A stretch of DNA of 64,000 bases from positions 5,284-69,283 of the forward strand of contig DATFYM010000241.1 in the NCBI GenBank assembly GCA_035315065.1. Reading direction: 5' to 3'. Under the pieces are notes generated by a model that was not told the DNA's origin, made no database searches, and saw nothing but the letters and a program-made list of their open reading frames with translations. This document shows positions 18,137 through 28,930 of the stretch, one piece after another; the stretch's first letter is position 1, and every line of letters begins with the position of its first letter. The position numbers were made by a program, and so were the translations under genes. This DNA comes from DATFYM01 sp035315065. Lineage in GTDB: Bacteria; Acidobacteriota; Terriglobia; UBA7540.

Positions 18137-18964
18137 TTGACCGGTTCCCGAAAGATGCCTCCCGTCTTCACGATGCTGCTGGCGACCCTGGCCTTCGTGC
18201 TGGTGCCCTTCCTGTTCTGGTATCTGACGTGGTTCGGCCGCAAGCTGAGCGACGCCGATCTGGGAAAGTACCTGACGGATACTTCGGCCCCCCACCAGAC
18301 GCAGCACGCTATCGCCCAGTTGGCGGACATGATGGCGCGGCACGACCCGGCCGCCCAGCGCTGGCACCCGCCGCTGCTGGCCCTCGCTCGCAACCAGGAG
18401 AGCGAATTTCGCCTGATGGCCGCCTGGGCGATGGGGCAGGACGCGAAGTCGGACGACTTCCACCAGGCGCTGCTCGCCCTGCTGCGCGACCCTGAGCCCG
18501 TGGTGCGCTGGAACGCCGCCCTCGCCCTCATCCGCTTTGGCGACGCGAACGGCGAGCCGGAGCTGCACCTTATGCTGCGGCCTTACACGTTGCCGGCGCC
18601 GGCGACCGGCTCCATCGCCCTGCGGGTGAAGGCCCAGGACGCCTTCGAAAGCGGGACCGTCGTGGCCCGCATCAAGGATGAAAACGGGAACGATCAGGAC
18701 GTGCGATCGCCGATGTCCGGGGCACTGGAGCGATGGATCGTTAGCGGCGGCGCCCACGTGGTGAGGGGCGACGCGATCGCGGTGCTGGCGCCCGGGGCCG
18801 ATCAGGTGTGGGAGGCGCTGCGGGCGCTGGTGCTGGTGGGTCAGCCGGCCGACCTCGAGGACGTCGAGCGCTTCGCGCGTGGCGTCCCCGGCATGAACGA
18901 AAGAATCCGGCAGCAGGCGGAGTTGACGGCCAAGGCGATCCGAGGCAGGCAGGGTAGACGGTAG
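18137..18964 (+). CDS. Membrane-anchored HEAT-like repeat protein with a barrel-sandwich domain
   Basis: A 275-residue protein. Residues 10-32 form one membrane helix (VFTMLLATLAFVLVPFLFWY), leaving the rest on one side. Residues about 50-155 read as HEAT-like helical repeats (QHAIAQLADMMARHDPAAQR, EFRLMAAWAMGQDAKSDDF, EPVVRWNAALALIRFGDANG). Residues about 175-225 look like a biotinyl/lipoyl-type barrel-sandwich (VRSPMSGALERWIVSGGAHV, GDAIAVLAPG) but without a modifiable lysine in the usual place, as in membrane-fusion proteins. The start is TTG with AAGGAG six bases before. The final GRQGRR and TAG come from a GTAGACG heptamer array. Function unknown. Confidence 0.65.
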   Translation: MTGSRKMPPVFTMLLATLAFVLVPFLFWYLTWFGRKLSDADLGKYLTDTSAPHQTQHAIAQLADMMARHDPAAQRWHPPLLALARNQESEFRLMAAWAMGQDAKSDDFHQALLALLRDPEPVVRWNAALALIRFGDANGEPELHLMLRPYTLPAPATGSIALRVKAQDAFESGTVVARIKDENGNDQDVRSPMSGALERWIVSGGAHVVRGDAIAVLAPGADQVWEALRALVLVGQPADLEDVERFARGVPGMNERIRQQAELTAKAIRGRQGRR

Positions 18965-19049
18965 ACAGTAGACGGGTAAGAGCCCCTTTTCCCTCATTCC
19001 GTATACCGTCTACTGAATCTTCCCCGTCTACCGTCTGCCGTCTACCGAG
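18952..19049. repeat. GTAGACG heptamer inverted arrays
   Basis: The left array GGTAGACGGTAGACAGTAGA overlaps the end of the HEAT-like gene and provides its TAG. The right array (about 19000-19049) consists of CGTCTAC-type units. The loop is about 25 bp. Confidence 0.9.
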
Positions 19050-19051
19050 AT

Positions 19052-22000
19052 TCACTGCACGTTCAGCGTCACTGCCGCCTGATGCGTTAAGCTGCCCGAC
19101 GTGCCCGTCACGGTGATGCTGTACGTGCCCGCCGGCGTCCCGGTCGGAGGAGGAGGACCAGTGCTGCTGCTGCTGCCGCCGCCGCAACTCGCGAGGCCGA
19201 GAGCCAGCAGCAGGAGCATCCCGGCCAGCGCGATCCCTACCAGCACGCGCCGGCGACCGCGACTGGTCCAGGCGAACCCAACCCACGCCAGGAAAAGCAC
19301 CGCCAGAGGCACGAGCAGGGGCGTGGGCATTGGGCGCTGCCTGTGATTGCCCGTCGGCGGCGCCAGCGACCGCGCCGCGGTGCTGGCCGTCAGCGTCGAC
19401 GTCGCCCCTGTCTGGGTGCTGGGCGTTACCGGGCTCGTGACCGAACAGGTTGGCAGTGTACCGCTGAACCCGGAGGGCGTCGCCACCGTGCAGGTGAGGG
19501 TGACCGCGCTGTTGAAACCAAAAGCGCTGGTTATGGTGAGGGGATACATCGCCGAACTGCCGGCGACGACGGTGTTGGTGGTGGTCGTGGCGGTGAGGCC
19601 GAAGTCCGGGTTGGCGGTGATGGTCACGGTGTTAGAAACCGGACTGGCACTATAGTTGGTATCACCCATGTACTCGGCTGTAACCGTAGCCGAGGCGGTG
19701 AAGGCGGTGGTAAGCACCGCCGTCAACGAGGCGTTCGCGCCTGTGGCGAAATCGAAAGCAGTTCCGGTGTAAACCGGAGTGCCGCTGATCGGCGTGCCTC
19801 CATTAAGGAACTGCACCGTACCGGTCGGGGCCAAGCCGTTGCTGGTGGTGCTCACTGTTGCCTTCAAGGCAAAAGTACCGCCACTCTGCGGTGTGTCCGT
19901 CAGCGTGGTACTGGTGGCGGCTTGCGTGATAGTGACGGCGTAGGCGGCCGACGAGCTGGTGTTGTAGCTGGGGTCACCCTGATAGGCGGCGACCACGGAA
20001 TGCGTACCCGCGATGAGTTGGATGTATTGATCCTCGGCGAAGCCTTCGCTGTTCAAACTGTAAGTGCCCGGGGTGTTGGAAGGCGGCGCGCCCTGGTCTT
20101 CCGAAGCCGGTAGCGGTTGTCCGTTATCGGTAACTTTCACCTGCCCGGTCGGGCAGGGAATCGCCGTGGTGGAGGTGGAGCATTGCGTGCCGCTGGCGTT
20201 GGTCACGTCCAGTCGCAACACGTAGGGGCTCCCATAAGTCAGAGGGCTAGCCAAGGTCCCATTGGCACCGGCCACCGTTACCAGCGTCTCGCTGCTCTCT
20301 TTGCCCACTGTCACTTGCACCGGGGGGTTCGAGTCGCTGGACCCATAGGTTCCGTCACCGGGATAATGCGCGGAGACGTAATACGTCCCACCGGGGAAAA
20401 AATCGGTAGACCAGGTTATAGTCCCGCTGCTCAGCGTGTTGAAGTCGATCCCCGCCAAGGGTATCAAAGAGCCCTTTGGGCACGGGACCGTTTGAACCTG
20501 ACAGCCGATCAGGGAAACGTCCCCCGACACCGACGCGCTGCCGACGCCGCTTTGGGGGATAACCCTGACGGTGGCAGTGACATTTTGGCCGTGGGTGGGG
20601 TTCGTCGGGGATAGGGTCAGTGTGGTCGACGTAGGCTGGAAACCGGGGCCCTTAGTCCAATTGTTCACCAGGTTGGCGACGTTCACCGTGCCGAGGCCCG
20701 TGGCTGTGTCGTACCCCGTGCCGGCGAGCCAGGCGGGTGAGTTGGTTCCCTTCGCTTGCAGGGCGGGATTCACCACGATGCCGTACACGCCGTTGTTGAG
20801 AGCGTTGCTGCAGTTCGGCGAGCCCCCCGCGCACGCCACCGAGTTGTTGCCAGTGGTTACATCGTAGAAAATGCAGGAGGTATTCGTAACCGCGGACGAA
20901 TTAGAAGTGCAGTAGGCGCCGTTCGTCGCGGCGTATTTGGCCAGCGGGTAGAGAACGAAATTCGCGTTGCCCTGTCGTTCGCCGTTCTGGGCTTGCAGCA
21001 CCAGGGCCATGACGCCGGCGAACGCCTGCGCCGACGCTGAAGTCCCTCCCACCCCTTGGAAGTCCACGTAAGGAGAGTTGAGGTCGCAGGAGGTCGTGTT
21101 GCTCCCCCCATTGGCATCGGCCTCGCAGACGACAAAAAAGCTGCCATTCTGGCCGTTGCTGGCAAACAAAGACACGTCGGGGGTATCGCGCACGCCATCG
21201 GCGGGCACGCCGGTTCCGGTTTGCCAACTGGGCTTGGCATACCCTTGAGAGCAGGCGGCGTCGACGCAGTTACTGGGACCACCGCCGCCGCCGACAAGAT
21301 CAGATCCCCCGGAATCCGGGTTGCAGACCGTGCTGTTGGTCAGGCCGTAGTCCAAGTTCTGCGCGCACGCGGAGTCGTTCCACGGGATCTCGGGAATATA
21401 AGACTTTACCGAAGCCTGGGTAGTCGAGTTATTGGTGGTGTTCCAGTAAGCAGACGGCACGGTGCCGTTGCTTAAGTCTGTCCCGCCCACGGCAACGTTA
21501 AAGGGCGTGGAGGCTTCCCCGCCGACGGCGAGGCCCATGGTCGCCACGATTTCCGTCCCGCCGTCACAGCCAGCCGAGCCGTTGTCGCCTGCCGCCACTA
21601 CCACGGTGATGCCTTGGGCGGCCGCCTGCTCCCAGAGCGAGGAGTAGAAAGCGTTGCCGCTAGCGCCCAGGGATGCCTCGCAGGCACCGTAGCTATTGCC
21701 CAAGATCGGCGCGATGTTGTTATCAACGATGTAGACGGCGGAGAGATCGACGCCCGCGAAGAACGAGCTGTTCTCGACCGGCATCTCCGAAACCACCAAG
21801 TCAATGGTCGCGCCCGGCGCTACCGCGCTGGTCCACTCGGCGTCGAGAATGGCCTCGCCCTCATCACCGGTGGCGAATTGGATCCCAGGGTCGGGGCCGT
21901 CGAGGACAACGTTGAAGTTACTGGGGCACGGGGGGTTCGTGGTACTGGCCGTGTAGGGCAAACCGAACAGCGTATAAAAACTCGCCAGATCCTGACAATT

Positions 22001-22846
22001 GATATTCGACTGGGCGACGACGGCGATCGTCTGTCCGGTACCGTTGACTGGTGGGCTCTGGTTCCAAAGGGGGAGCACATTGTAGATGGTGGCGAAGTCG
22101 TACGGCCCGACGCCGTAGGAAGTCTCGCCATTCCCGCCGCAGGCTGGAGCGCCGGACGGGCACACATAGGTAAAGAGCGGTTTCACCTCGCCGGTGGCCT
22201 TAGTGCGCTCGAATGTGCCCAGACGGTGGTACTGCGGCTTCCTGGGAAAACTATTCAACGAGTTAATGCCGGCCACCACCGGCGCGAGGGCGGCGGGAAT
22301 TTGGGGGTCGGTAGCGTTGGCCCAGTGAGCCTCGCCGTTGACTACGTACTGGTGGATCTCGGTGTGAAAGGCCTGTCGCACCAAGCCCGCCGTGCCGGAA
22401 AACTCGATCACGGTGCGGCCGTTGGCGACACGATTCACCGGGAGGCCCTGTGAGGTGAGCCAGTCGGTCACTACCTGAATGTCCGCGTCGGAGGGACCGA
22501 ACTGCTGGCCAAACTGCCGGGGCGTGAGCCACTGGTGAAAGTTGGGCCGCGACTTCACCTGCTGGTCAACCAGGAGCTGCCGCAGAGCGGTTTCCTGATC
22601 CGCCGACCGTCGCAACACCAGCAGCATCCGCGGCATGGACAAGCTGTCGGGGGCCAAACCTTGGTCGTACTGGGATCGGGCCAGCGGATGGACGTTGCCA
22701 TGCAGCGTGACTAACGTCTGCGGGTCCACGGCTTGGGTGACGCGCGCCGGTACGCGGGTCCCTTGAGCGCTCGCGCAGAAAGACGCGACGAGGATGAAAA
22801 ATGATGCCAAGGTGCTGTGAGCGGCCAACCGATGCGAAAATTTCAT
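19052..22846 (-). CDS. Secreted S53 (sedolisin) protease with Ig-like repeats
   Basis: Exported serine-carboxyl protease, 1264 residues. A signal peptide (1-28) is followed by a pro-kumamolisin propeptide (about 45-200, MPRMLLVLRRS to NFHQWLTPRQFGQQFGPSD). The S53 catalytic domain (about 225-690) has the Glu/Asp pair in GDEGEAILDAEW near residue 329, an oxyanion Asp in GDNGSAGCDGG near 422, and the nucleophile in GGTSASAQAFAG near 599. Ig-like repeats follow (about 705-1135), then two hydrophobic segments and a tail after LASCGGGSSSS. The ATG has GGAGG upstream. Probably a scavenging acid protease, possibly retained at the surface. Confidence 0.92.
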   Translation of the reverse strand: MKFSHRLAAHSTLASFFILVASFCASAQGTRVPARVTQAVDPQTLVTLHGNVHPLARSQYDQGLAPDSLSMPRMLLVLRRSADQETALRQLLVDQQVKSRPNFHQWLTPRQFGQQFGPSDADIQVVTDWLTSQGLPVNRVANGRTVIEFSGTAGLVRQAFHTEIHQYVVNGEAHWANATDPQIPAALAPVVAGINSLNSFPRKPQYHRLGTFERTKATGEVKPLFTYVCPSGAPACGGNGETSYGVGPYDFATIYNVLPLWNQSPPVNGTGQTIAVVAQSNINCQDLASFYTLFGLPYTASTTNPPCPSNFNVVLDGPDPGIQFATGDEGEAILDAEWTSAVAPGATIDLVVSEMPVENSSFFAGVDLSAVYIVDNNIAPILGNSYGACEASLGASGNAFYSSLWEQAAAQGITVVVAAGDNGSAGCDGGTEIVATMGLAVGGEASTPFNVAVGGTDLSNGTVPSAYWNTTNNSTTQASVKSYIPEIPWNDSACAQNLDYGLTNSTVCNPDSGGSDLVGGGGGPSNCVDAACSQGYAKPSWQTGTGVPADGVRDTPDVSLFASNGQNGSFFVVCEADANGGSNTTSCDLNSPYVDFQGVGGTSASAQAFAGVMALVLQAQNGERQGNANFVLYPLAKYAATNGAYCTSNSSAVTNTSCIFYDVTTGNNSVACAGGSPNCSNALNNGVYGIVVNPALQAKGTNSPAWLAGTGYDTATGLGTVNVANLVNNWTKGPGFQPTSTTLTLSPTNPTHGQNVTATVRVIPQSGVGSASVSGDVSLIGCQVQTVPCPKGSLIPLAGIDFNTLSSGTITWSTDFFPGGTYYVSAHYPGDGTYGSSDSNPPVQVTVGKESSETLVTVAGANGTLASPLTYGSPYVLRLDVTNASGTQCSTSTTAIPCPTGQVKVTDNGQPLPASEDQGAPPSNTPGTYSLNSEGFAEDQYIQLIAGTHSVVAAYQGDPSYNTSSSAAYAVTITQAATSTTLTDTPQSGGTFALKATVSTTSNGLAPTGTVQFLNGGTPISGTPVYTGTAFDFATGANASLTAVLTTAFTASATVTAEYMGDTNYSASPVSNTVTITANPDFGLTATTTTNTVVAGSSAMYPLTITSAFGFNSAVTLTCTVATPSGFSGTLPTCSVTSPVTPSTQTGATSTLTASTAARSLAPPTGNHRQRPMPTPLLVPLAVLFLAWVGFAWTSRGRRRVLVGIALAGMLLLLALGLASCGGGSSSSTGPPPPTGTPAGTYSITVTGTSGSLTHQAAVTLNVQ

Positions 22847-23615
22847 GCTGCCTCCTAGATAAATGCTAGCCCGTAACTGCGAGGCACGTTTCCTGCCAAC
22901 CCCTCCATCACCTCTAATCCATCATCGATCAGCGGCTTCCAGTCTATCGAAATGCCGATCGGCGTCCACCGGTTCTGGTTGAAATCCACCGCCATTGGTG
23001 GATTTGAACCATCGCCCGGCAGGAGGTCAGGGGATCGACCGTGGAGCTGGCTTTGCCTTTGGGGCAGTCGCGGTGCTGGCGCAGCCAGGGGAGTTCGTCA
23101 GTCATGCCGCACGGCCTCGCGTTGTCGTGTTGCGACTTGTTAGATGCTTCGGCGACCCTGCGCGCCAAACGCGGAAAGAATCAAGCGGAAGGCAGTGTCC
23201 GATGAAGGATAAGTGGAAGGCATAGAGCCTCCGCGCCGAAGGCGACAAGTAAACTAAGCCAGCGCCCGATCTTGCTCGCACCTAAAAACTCCAACCCCTC
23301 GCTGCCACCAGTCGTGCTACTCAAAACCCCGGCCTCTTCTCCAGGCCTTGCGGTGAGATTGTCCGACCCGCCGTTTTGGTTGCCTTGATTGGGTTTTCAG
23401 TTTCCAGTTCTCAGCGTCCCAATTAATGTTTCGGACTTCTTGCTGGTGAGTTCCATTTTCGGTGGGGAAGAGCGACAAATGATCCACGGATTACACAAAT
23501 TTCAGAGATTGAAAACCCAAGGAGCCTGGAGATACTTTCAGACAACTTCTTTTGTCCCGTTCAATCCGCAAAATCTGTGGATCAATTCCTTCTCTTAGTG
23601 GCGCGATGAGTGAAC
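22847..23615. other. 769-bp gap without a recognisable gene
   Basis: No open frame here has a convincing domain or start signal. It contains the hairpin at 22977-23010. The only other structure I see is a short CAGTTTCCAGTTCTCAG run at about 23398. Confidence 0.6.
22977..23010. repeat. 14-bp inverted repeat with a T-arm-like right half
   Basis: GGTTGAAATCCACC and GGTGGATTTGAACC are reverse complements with one mismatch around a 6-nt loop. The right half resembles a tRNA T-arm on the minus strand, but no tRNA body can be folded around it. Confidence 0.7.
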
Positions 23616-24077
23616 CTACTCGAGAGCTTTGAGGACCTCCTGGATATGCCCGTCCACCTTCACCCGAGTGAAGACGTTCTTCACCTTGCCGTCGGTGCCG
23701 ACGATGTAGGTGGTGCGGACGATTCCCTTCACCTTGCGGCCGTACATATTCTTTTCCTGCCACACGCCGTAGCCTTCCAGCGTCTTGTGGTCGGTGTCGC
23801 CGAGCAGAGGGAAGTTCAGTTTGTATTTGTCGCGAAACTTGGCCAGCGCCTCGACGCTGTCGCCGCTGATGCCGACCACCCGTGCCCCGAGCCTCTCCAG
23901 TTCTTTCTTGGCGTCGCGAAACTGGTTTGCCTCGCTCGTGCAGCCCGGCGTATCGGCGCGGGGATAGAAATAAAGAACCAGCGTCTGGCCGAGCAGATCC
24001 TTCAAGCTCACATGGTCACCGGAATCCGACGGCAGTGAAAAAGCCGGCGCCTTGTCGCCTACATTGAGCATGTTCAA
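23616..24077 (-). CDS. bcp: Thioredoxin-dependent peroxiredoxin (Bcp/PrxQ type)
   Basis: Reduces hydroperoxides in the cytoplasm; 153 residues. The peroxidatic cysteine is in YPRADTPGCTSEANQFRD (P-x3-T-x2-C motif). The position five residues after it, where many Bcp proteins carry the resolving cysteine, is Asn, and no other Cys is present, so this is a 1-Cys version. The downstream GISGDSVEALAKFRDKY and TYIVGTDGKVKNVF are normal. It is followed on the same strand by nothing related. Confidence 0.93.
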   Translation of the reverse strand: MNMLNVGDKAPAFSLPSDSGDHVSLKDLLGQTLVLYFYPRADTPGCTSEANQFRDAKKELERLGARVVGISGDSVEALAKFRDKYKLNFPLLGDTDHKTLEGYGVWQEKNMYGRKVKGIVRTTYIVGTDGKVKNVFTRVKVDGHIQEVLKALE

Positions 24078-24141
24078 CTCCTTTCACTTGCTGGTAGCAG
24101 CCCGACACTTAGGAATTCGAGTCCATGCATTTTGCTGCCGC

Positions 24142-24618
24142 CTACTCTCGAGCAGTTTTGGGGGCGTCCTTCTCCCAAAAAGGAAAGATGAACGGATTCA
24201 CAAACTGCACTCCCTCAATGCGGCGCTCGTGCGTGAAATCCTCGCTGAGAATCGTAGGAATCTGGTTCATTCTAGCAGTCGCCCAAAGCTGGGCATCCCA
24301 ATACGGCAGTTGGTGAGCCATCGCTCCTCGAGCTGCTTCCCGCACAACGTCGGGCGTGATGCTTAGCGTGTTCCACGACGTGAGGTATGCTTCGAGACGC
24401 CCAGCCGCCTCCACTGCACTTAACGGCGCCGCGAGTCTCCGTGTGGCAACGCAGAAGAACTCAGCTAAGACCTGTGTGCTGAGGGCACCCGCGTGGTTCC
24501 ATTCCAGCCAGCGCAAAAGCCCCTGGGCTTTGGCCAATTTCCCGGGTTCGCCGCGATCATACGCGTAAATCAGAATGTTCGTATCGACGAGATAGCCGCT
24601 CCTCATAGGCATCTTCAC
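24142..24618 (-). CDS. PIN-domain toxin (VapC-like)
   Basis: Probable Mg2+-dependent ribonuclease toxin of a type II toxin-antitoxin pair, 158 residues. Acidic PIN residues are visible: LVDTNILIYAYD at the N-terminus, LAEFF in the middle, YWDAQLWATA and LSEDF towards the end. The start overlaps the upstream antitoxin-like gene by about 60 bp (less if the third Met is used), which implies translational coupling. Confidence 0.85.
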   Translation of the reverse strand: MKMPMRSGYLVDTNILIYAYDRGEPGKLAKAQGLLRWLEWNHAGALSTQVLAEFFCVATRRLAAPLSAVEAAGRLEAYLTSWNTLSITPDVVREAARGAMAHQLPYWDAQLWATARMNQIPTILSEDFTHERRIEGVQFVNPFIFPFWEKDAPKTARE

Positions 24619-24853
24619 GCTTCCAAGTCCGGCCGCCCTTGACTGGACCCTTTCGAGCCCACTCCTCCATAAACCTCAGTTCCCGCTCCCATACTGCGTG
24701 GTCCAGAGGCAGCGAGACTGGCTCGCGGAGTACCCGCTCCACTCCTTGTCGAATCAACTCACTTTCCGTCACTCCTCGGCGGCGAGACAAGGCTCGCAGT
24801 CGGCGATTCTGATCAGCTTCCAGGTAAACCTGCTTGCGCTCCATGCGTTTCAT
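24557..24853 (-). CDS. Ribbon-helix-helix antitoxin (VapB-like)
   Basis: A 98-residue DNA-binding antitoxin. ERKQVYLEADQNRRLRALSR followed by GVTESELIRQGVERVL is a ribbon-helix-helix, with the first strand (KQVYLE) and two helices. The C-terminal tail (WERELRFMEEWARKG to SRRYEHSDLRV) would embrace the toxin. ATG 24853 is preceded by a G-rich GGGGGTGGG; the longer open frame upstream overlaps the PCYC-motif gene and is not credible. Autoregulation of the pair is expected from the family; no operator is identified. Confidence 0.8.
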   Translation of the reverse strand: MKRMERKQVYLEADQNRRLRALSRRRGVTESELIRQGVERVLREPVSLPLDHAVWERELRFMEEWARKGPVKGGRTWKREDAYEERLSRRYEHSDLRV

Positions 24854-24911
24854 CACCCACCCCCGAATATACATCGTAACATACATCATCGCGTCGAGTG
24901 GGTCTCTGCCT

Positions 24912-25418
24912 TCATCGCGAACCCGCAGGCGAATTGTAGGGAGCCATGTCCACTCTCCTCCAGTCCCCGTTGATGATTCCCTTTCGGATCTCCGCCGCGC
25001 TCTTTCCCTTCTGGGATTGCTCGTAGGCGTAGACGGCTTCCATCCGGCACGTGGAGCAGACCGCGGCATGGGTGCTGACGTAGCAATCGAGCAGACTCTG
25101 GTGACCGTATTCGTGGTCGCACATGCAGTAGCACGGCTGCTGGTACAAGACTTTCTTGATCTTGGCCGCCAGTGCGTAGACGTTCTGGTTCACGGCGTCC
25201 GGGAACTGCTTGGGGTCTTGCGTCTCCGGGAGAGCGCCCTTCGGAAGGTTCTTGTGGTAGGCGGGAACGCCGGCCGTGTGGCTGTGCGGAACATCCTCCT
25301 GTGGCTCCTGCGGCTGCTGCGCCTCCTGCGTCCCCGGCCGTCCCGGCGACACCGAGGTCACGGCCAGCCACACCGCCGCGAGAAGTATTGCCTCGCCTCC
25401 GAAGTGGTGTTTTCTCAT
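24912..25418 (-). CDS. PCYC-motif exported protein
   Basis: A 168-residue protein with an N-terminal signal or anchor (EAILLAAVWLAVTSV). The C-terminal half has the cysteine-rich motif PCYCMCDHEYGHQSLLDCY followed by CSTC, as in the PCYCGC-motif family of exported proteins whose role is unknown (metal or haem handling has been suggested by the Cys/His content; inference). AAGGAG stands at good spacing before ATG 25418. The open frame upstream of that is translated heptamer repeat and is excluded. Confidence 0.78.
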   Translation of the reverse strand: MRKHHFGGEAILLAAVWLAVTSVSPGRPGTQEAQQPQEPQEDVPHSHTAGVPAYHKNLPKGALPETQDPKQFPDAVNQNVYALAAKIKKVLYQQPCYCMCDHEYGHQSLLDCYVSTHAAVCSTCRMEAVYAYEQSQKGKSAAEIRKGIINGDWRRVDMAPYNSPAGSR

Positions 25419-25433
25419 CTGAGACTCCTTGAG

Positions 25434-25494
25434 AAAGTCAAAAGTCGAAAGTTGAAAGTCGAAAGTCAAGACTGGCCGATTCTGCTTTCGACTC

Positions 25495-25515
<21 letters not shown>
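25434..25515. repeat. GAAAGTC heptamer inverted arrays
   Basis: AAAGTCGAAAGTTGAAAGTC on the left and TTTCGACTCTTAACTTTCGA on the right. The right arm overlaps the 3' end of gatB and supplies its TAA. Confidence 0.9.
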
Positions 25516-26988
<1,473 letters not shown>

Positions 26989-27010
26989 CTCCGCAACCTC
27001 GCTCAAGAAG

Positions 27011-27058
27011 ATTGACGATTGAAAGACCCCAGGCACACCCTTCTTTCAATTGGCAATC
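27011..27058. repeat. Short GACGATT inverted pair
   Basis: GATTGACGATTGAAAG answered by CTTTCAATTGGCAATCGTC in the gatB leader. Same heptamer family as the insertion in rnr. Confidence 0.65.
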
Positions 27059-27192
27059 GTCTTGCCGCGTCCCTGCCTGCGCTTCCTTTCGCTTAGGAAG
27101 CACAGAGTTTCATTATAACGAACCGTCCGCCATACCACCCATAACAACTTGGCGCCTCTGACAGCCGTTGTCCGAAGCCAGTCAGTATTCTT

Positions 27193-28668
27193 CTATCGTC
27201 CCTGGGACGGCGGCATAAGCACCAGGGTATTGGTGCGATTGACCGGACCCAGGGCCGAGATGCGGACGTAGGTTCTCTGGGCTACCCAAGTGGTCGAAAT
27301 GGAGAAGGTGGCGCTCCGCGCACCTTGAGGGACCCTGACGTTCTCCGGAAGAGCCGCACTCTTGGGGTCGGTGCTCCTGAGAGAAACAAGGGTTCCTCCC
27401 GCCGGCGCCGGTTTCGCTAGCGTAATCATTCCTAAACCGGGAGCGCCGCCGGGCATCACTTGATGCGCGAAGGCCAGGGATGACTCTGAGGCCAGCGAGC
27501 CGGAATTGAAAGGCGGCAGACCGTTGGGGAAGGGGCGATATAAGGGATCCCCAAGATTGAGGATCTTCCACTTCAACTGCCGGATGTTTCTCAGAAAAGC
27601 ATCCCCGACGTTGGCCCCCTCAAAGAGGTTGCGGAATACGCCATCCGGGTGGGCCATGCCCTCAAGATACGGCTCGCCGACCGCTCCGCTGGTTACGGTG
27701 ATCCCCTTGATGATGGCATTCGCTGACCAGTTTGTGCCGCCTCTGGGGTCTTTGGCCCCCGAACTGTCCAGGTGGAAGCCAATCGCCCCTGTTTTCCAAG
27801 TAAAGGCATCGTTGTAATGGTCCAAGCTGTACCAGCCGGAGTAGAGCGCTGCGTCGTGGCAGACCGGGGCGGGCGGGGTGCCAAATTCCTGCTCGTGGGA
27901 ATCCTCGGTGACGGCAAACCCTGTTTCCCGGGCAAATTCGGCGGCCATGTGGAGGTCCCAGTCGCCGGAGCCGTATTCCCAATCGGGCACGCTGAGGATT
28001 TCGCCCCGGTTGCGATCAAAACAAGCCTGCCCGCGCAGGCCTGAGGTTTCTGCGGCGATGGCCTTGTCGACCAGGTCCTTGGCGAGCTGCGCGTTGGCGC
28101 CATCGAGCCGCCAGACGGAATAGACTGTGCGGGCCGATGGTGAAGCCCGGTAATCGGCAAAGGAGACAAACGGAGAATAAACGTTTCCCTGCGACTGCGC
28201 CCCAGCGAAGTAAGGGTGGGGTCTGCCGAACGCAGGATCCCCACGTGGAGGATAAGCCTCGTCCCAAATGTCGGCTATGAACTGGTCGATGGCATGCGGC
28301 CCATTCGGCAACCCGTCCAACCGCCAAGGGGTCTCGTAAGTGAAAATGATATAAAGGATCTTGTCCCGGCCAGCACGCTCCAGACACTTCTGAAGTGGGA
28401 CTTTAACCGACCCTTCGAACGAGCCCCAATCCAGCGCACTCGCCTGTGGCGGTCGAATAGCACAGAGGTTCACATTCGGAATACCTCGCCGAGCTACGTA
28501 GTGTTCCGCCACATCGAGGGAATCGCGAACGTTCCTGTTATAGACGACCAAGACGCGGTCCGCCAGGCGTGCCGGCTCGGCAGCCGAAACGAGACACGGC
28601 GTAGCGATTGCCCATGCCGACAAGATACAAAGCCACAGTGGCAGTGAATGCGTGCGGCTTGGCTGCAA
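27193..28668 (-). CDS. TIGR03790 family exported protein
   Basis: A 491-residue exported protein. After a signal peptide (LWLCILSAWAIATPCLVSAA) comes LADRVLVVYNRNVRDSLDVA and YVARRGIPNVNLCAIR, the family's hallmark of a caspase/gingipain-like beginning that lists calendar-like or surface functions in no known organism. The central part has YIIFTYETPWRLDGLPNG and HDAALYSGWYSLDHYNDAF. The C-terminal 100 residues are a beta-rich, Ig-like domain (GTLVSLRSTDPKSAALPENV). Activity unknown. No operon partner. Confidence 0.75.
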   Translation of the reverse strand: MQPSRTHSLPLWLCILSAWAIATPCLVSAAEPARLADRVLVVYNRNVRDSLDVAEHYVARRGIPNVNLCAIRPPQASALDWGSFEGSVKVPLQKCLERAGRDKILYIIFTYETPWRLDGLPNGPHAIDQFIADIWDEAYPPRGDPAFGRPHPYFAGAQSQGNVYSPFVSFADYRASPSARTVYSVWRLDGANAQLAKDLVDKAIAAETSGLRGQACFDRNRGEILSVPDWEYGSGDWDLHMAAEFARETGFAVTEDSHEQEFGTPPAPVCHDAALYSGWYSLDHYNDAFTWKTGAIGFHLDSSGAKDPRGGTNWSANAIIKGITVTSGAVGEPYLEGMAHPDGVFRNLFEGANVGDAFLRNIRQLKWKILNLGDPLYRPFPNGLPPFNSGSLASESSLAFAHQVMPGGAPGLGMITLAKPAPAGGTLVSLRSTDPKSAALPENVRVPQGARSATFSISTTWVAQRTYVRISALGPVNRTNTLVLMPPSQGR

Positions 28669-28845
28669 CCGGCCGATGTCGCCGAATTTCGGGTAGAGAC
28701 ATTCGCACCATCGGGAGCACTTTGCCGAATATCGGGCCCAGAATCGCCGTAAGCCTCTGATAAAGTTGCCCTTGTTTGCCGTGGCTTCGTTTCTCCCATT
28801 CTCAGCCTATCTCGCTGACCCTAAATGACTTAGCCATGATGGCTT

Positions 28846-28930
28846 CGCTCGGCTTCGTTTTGTCCTCTGACCGCGAGGATCGCCCTATGCTATTGAATCG
28901 AAGCAAGATACTCGCCATGGCTTCGCTCTG
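28846..28930. repeat. Two GCCATGATGGCTTCGCTC-type repeats
   Basis: AGCCATGATGGCTTCGCTC and CGCCATGGCTTCGCTCTGAG lie about 65 bp apart. They share the GTGGCTTCGCT half with the motif at 13317-13440, so they probably belong to the same dispersed family. Confidence 0.55.

Noticed and set aside
22977..23010. T-arm-like sequence suggesting a tRNA or an attachment site
   Set aside because: No acceptor stem, D-arm or anticodon arm can be built around it. The sequence forms a simple hairpin instead.
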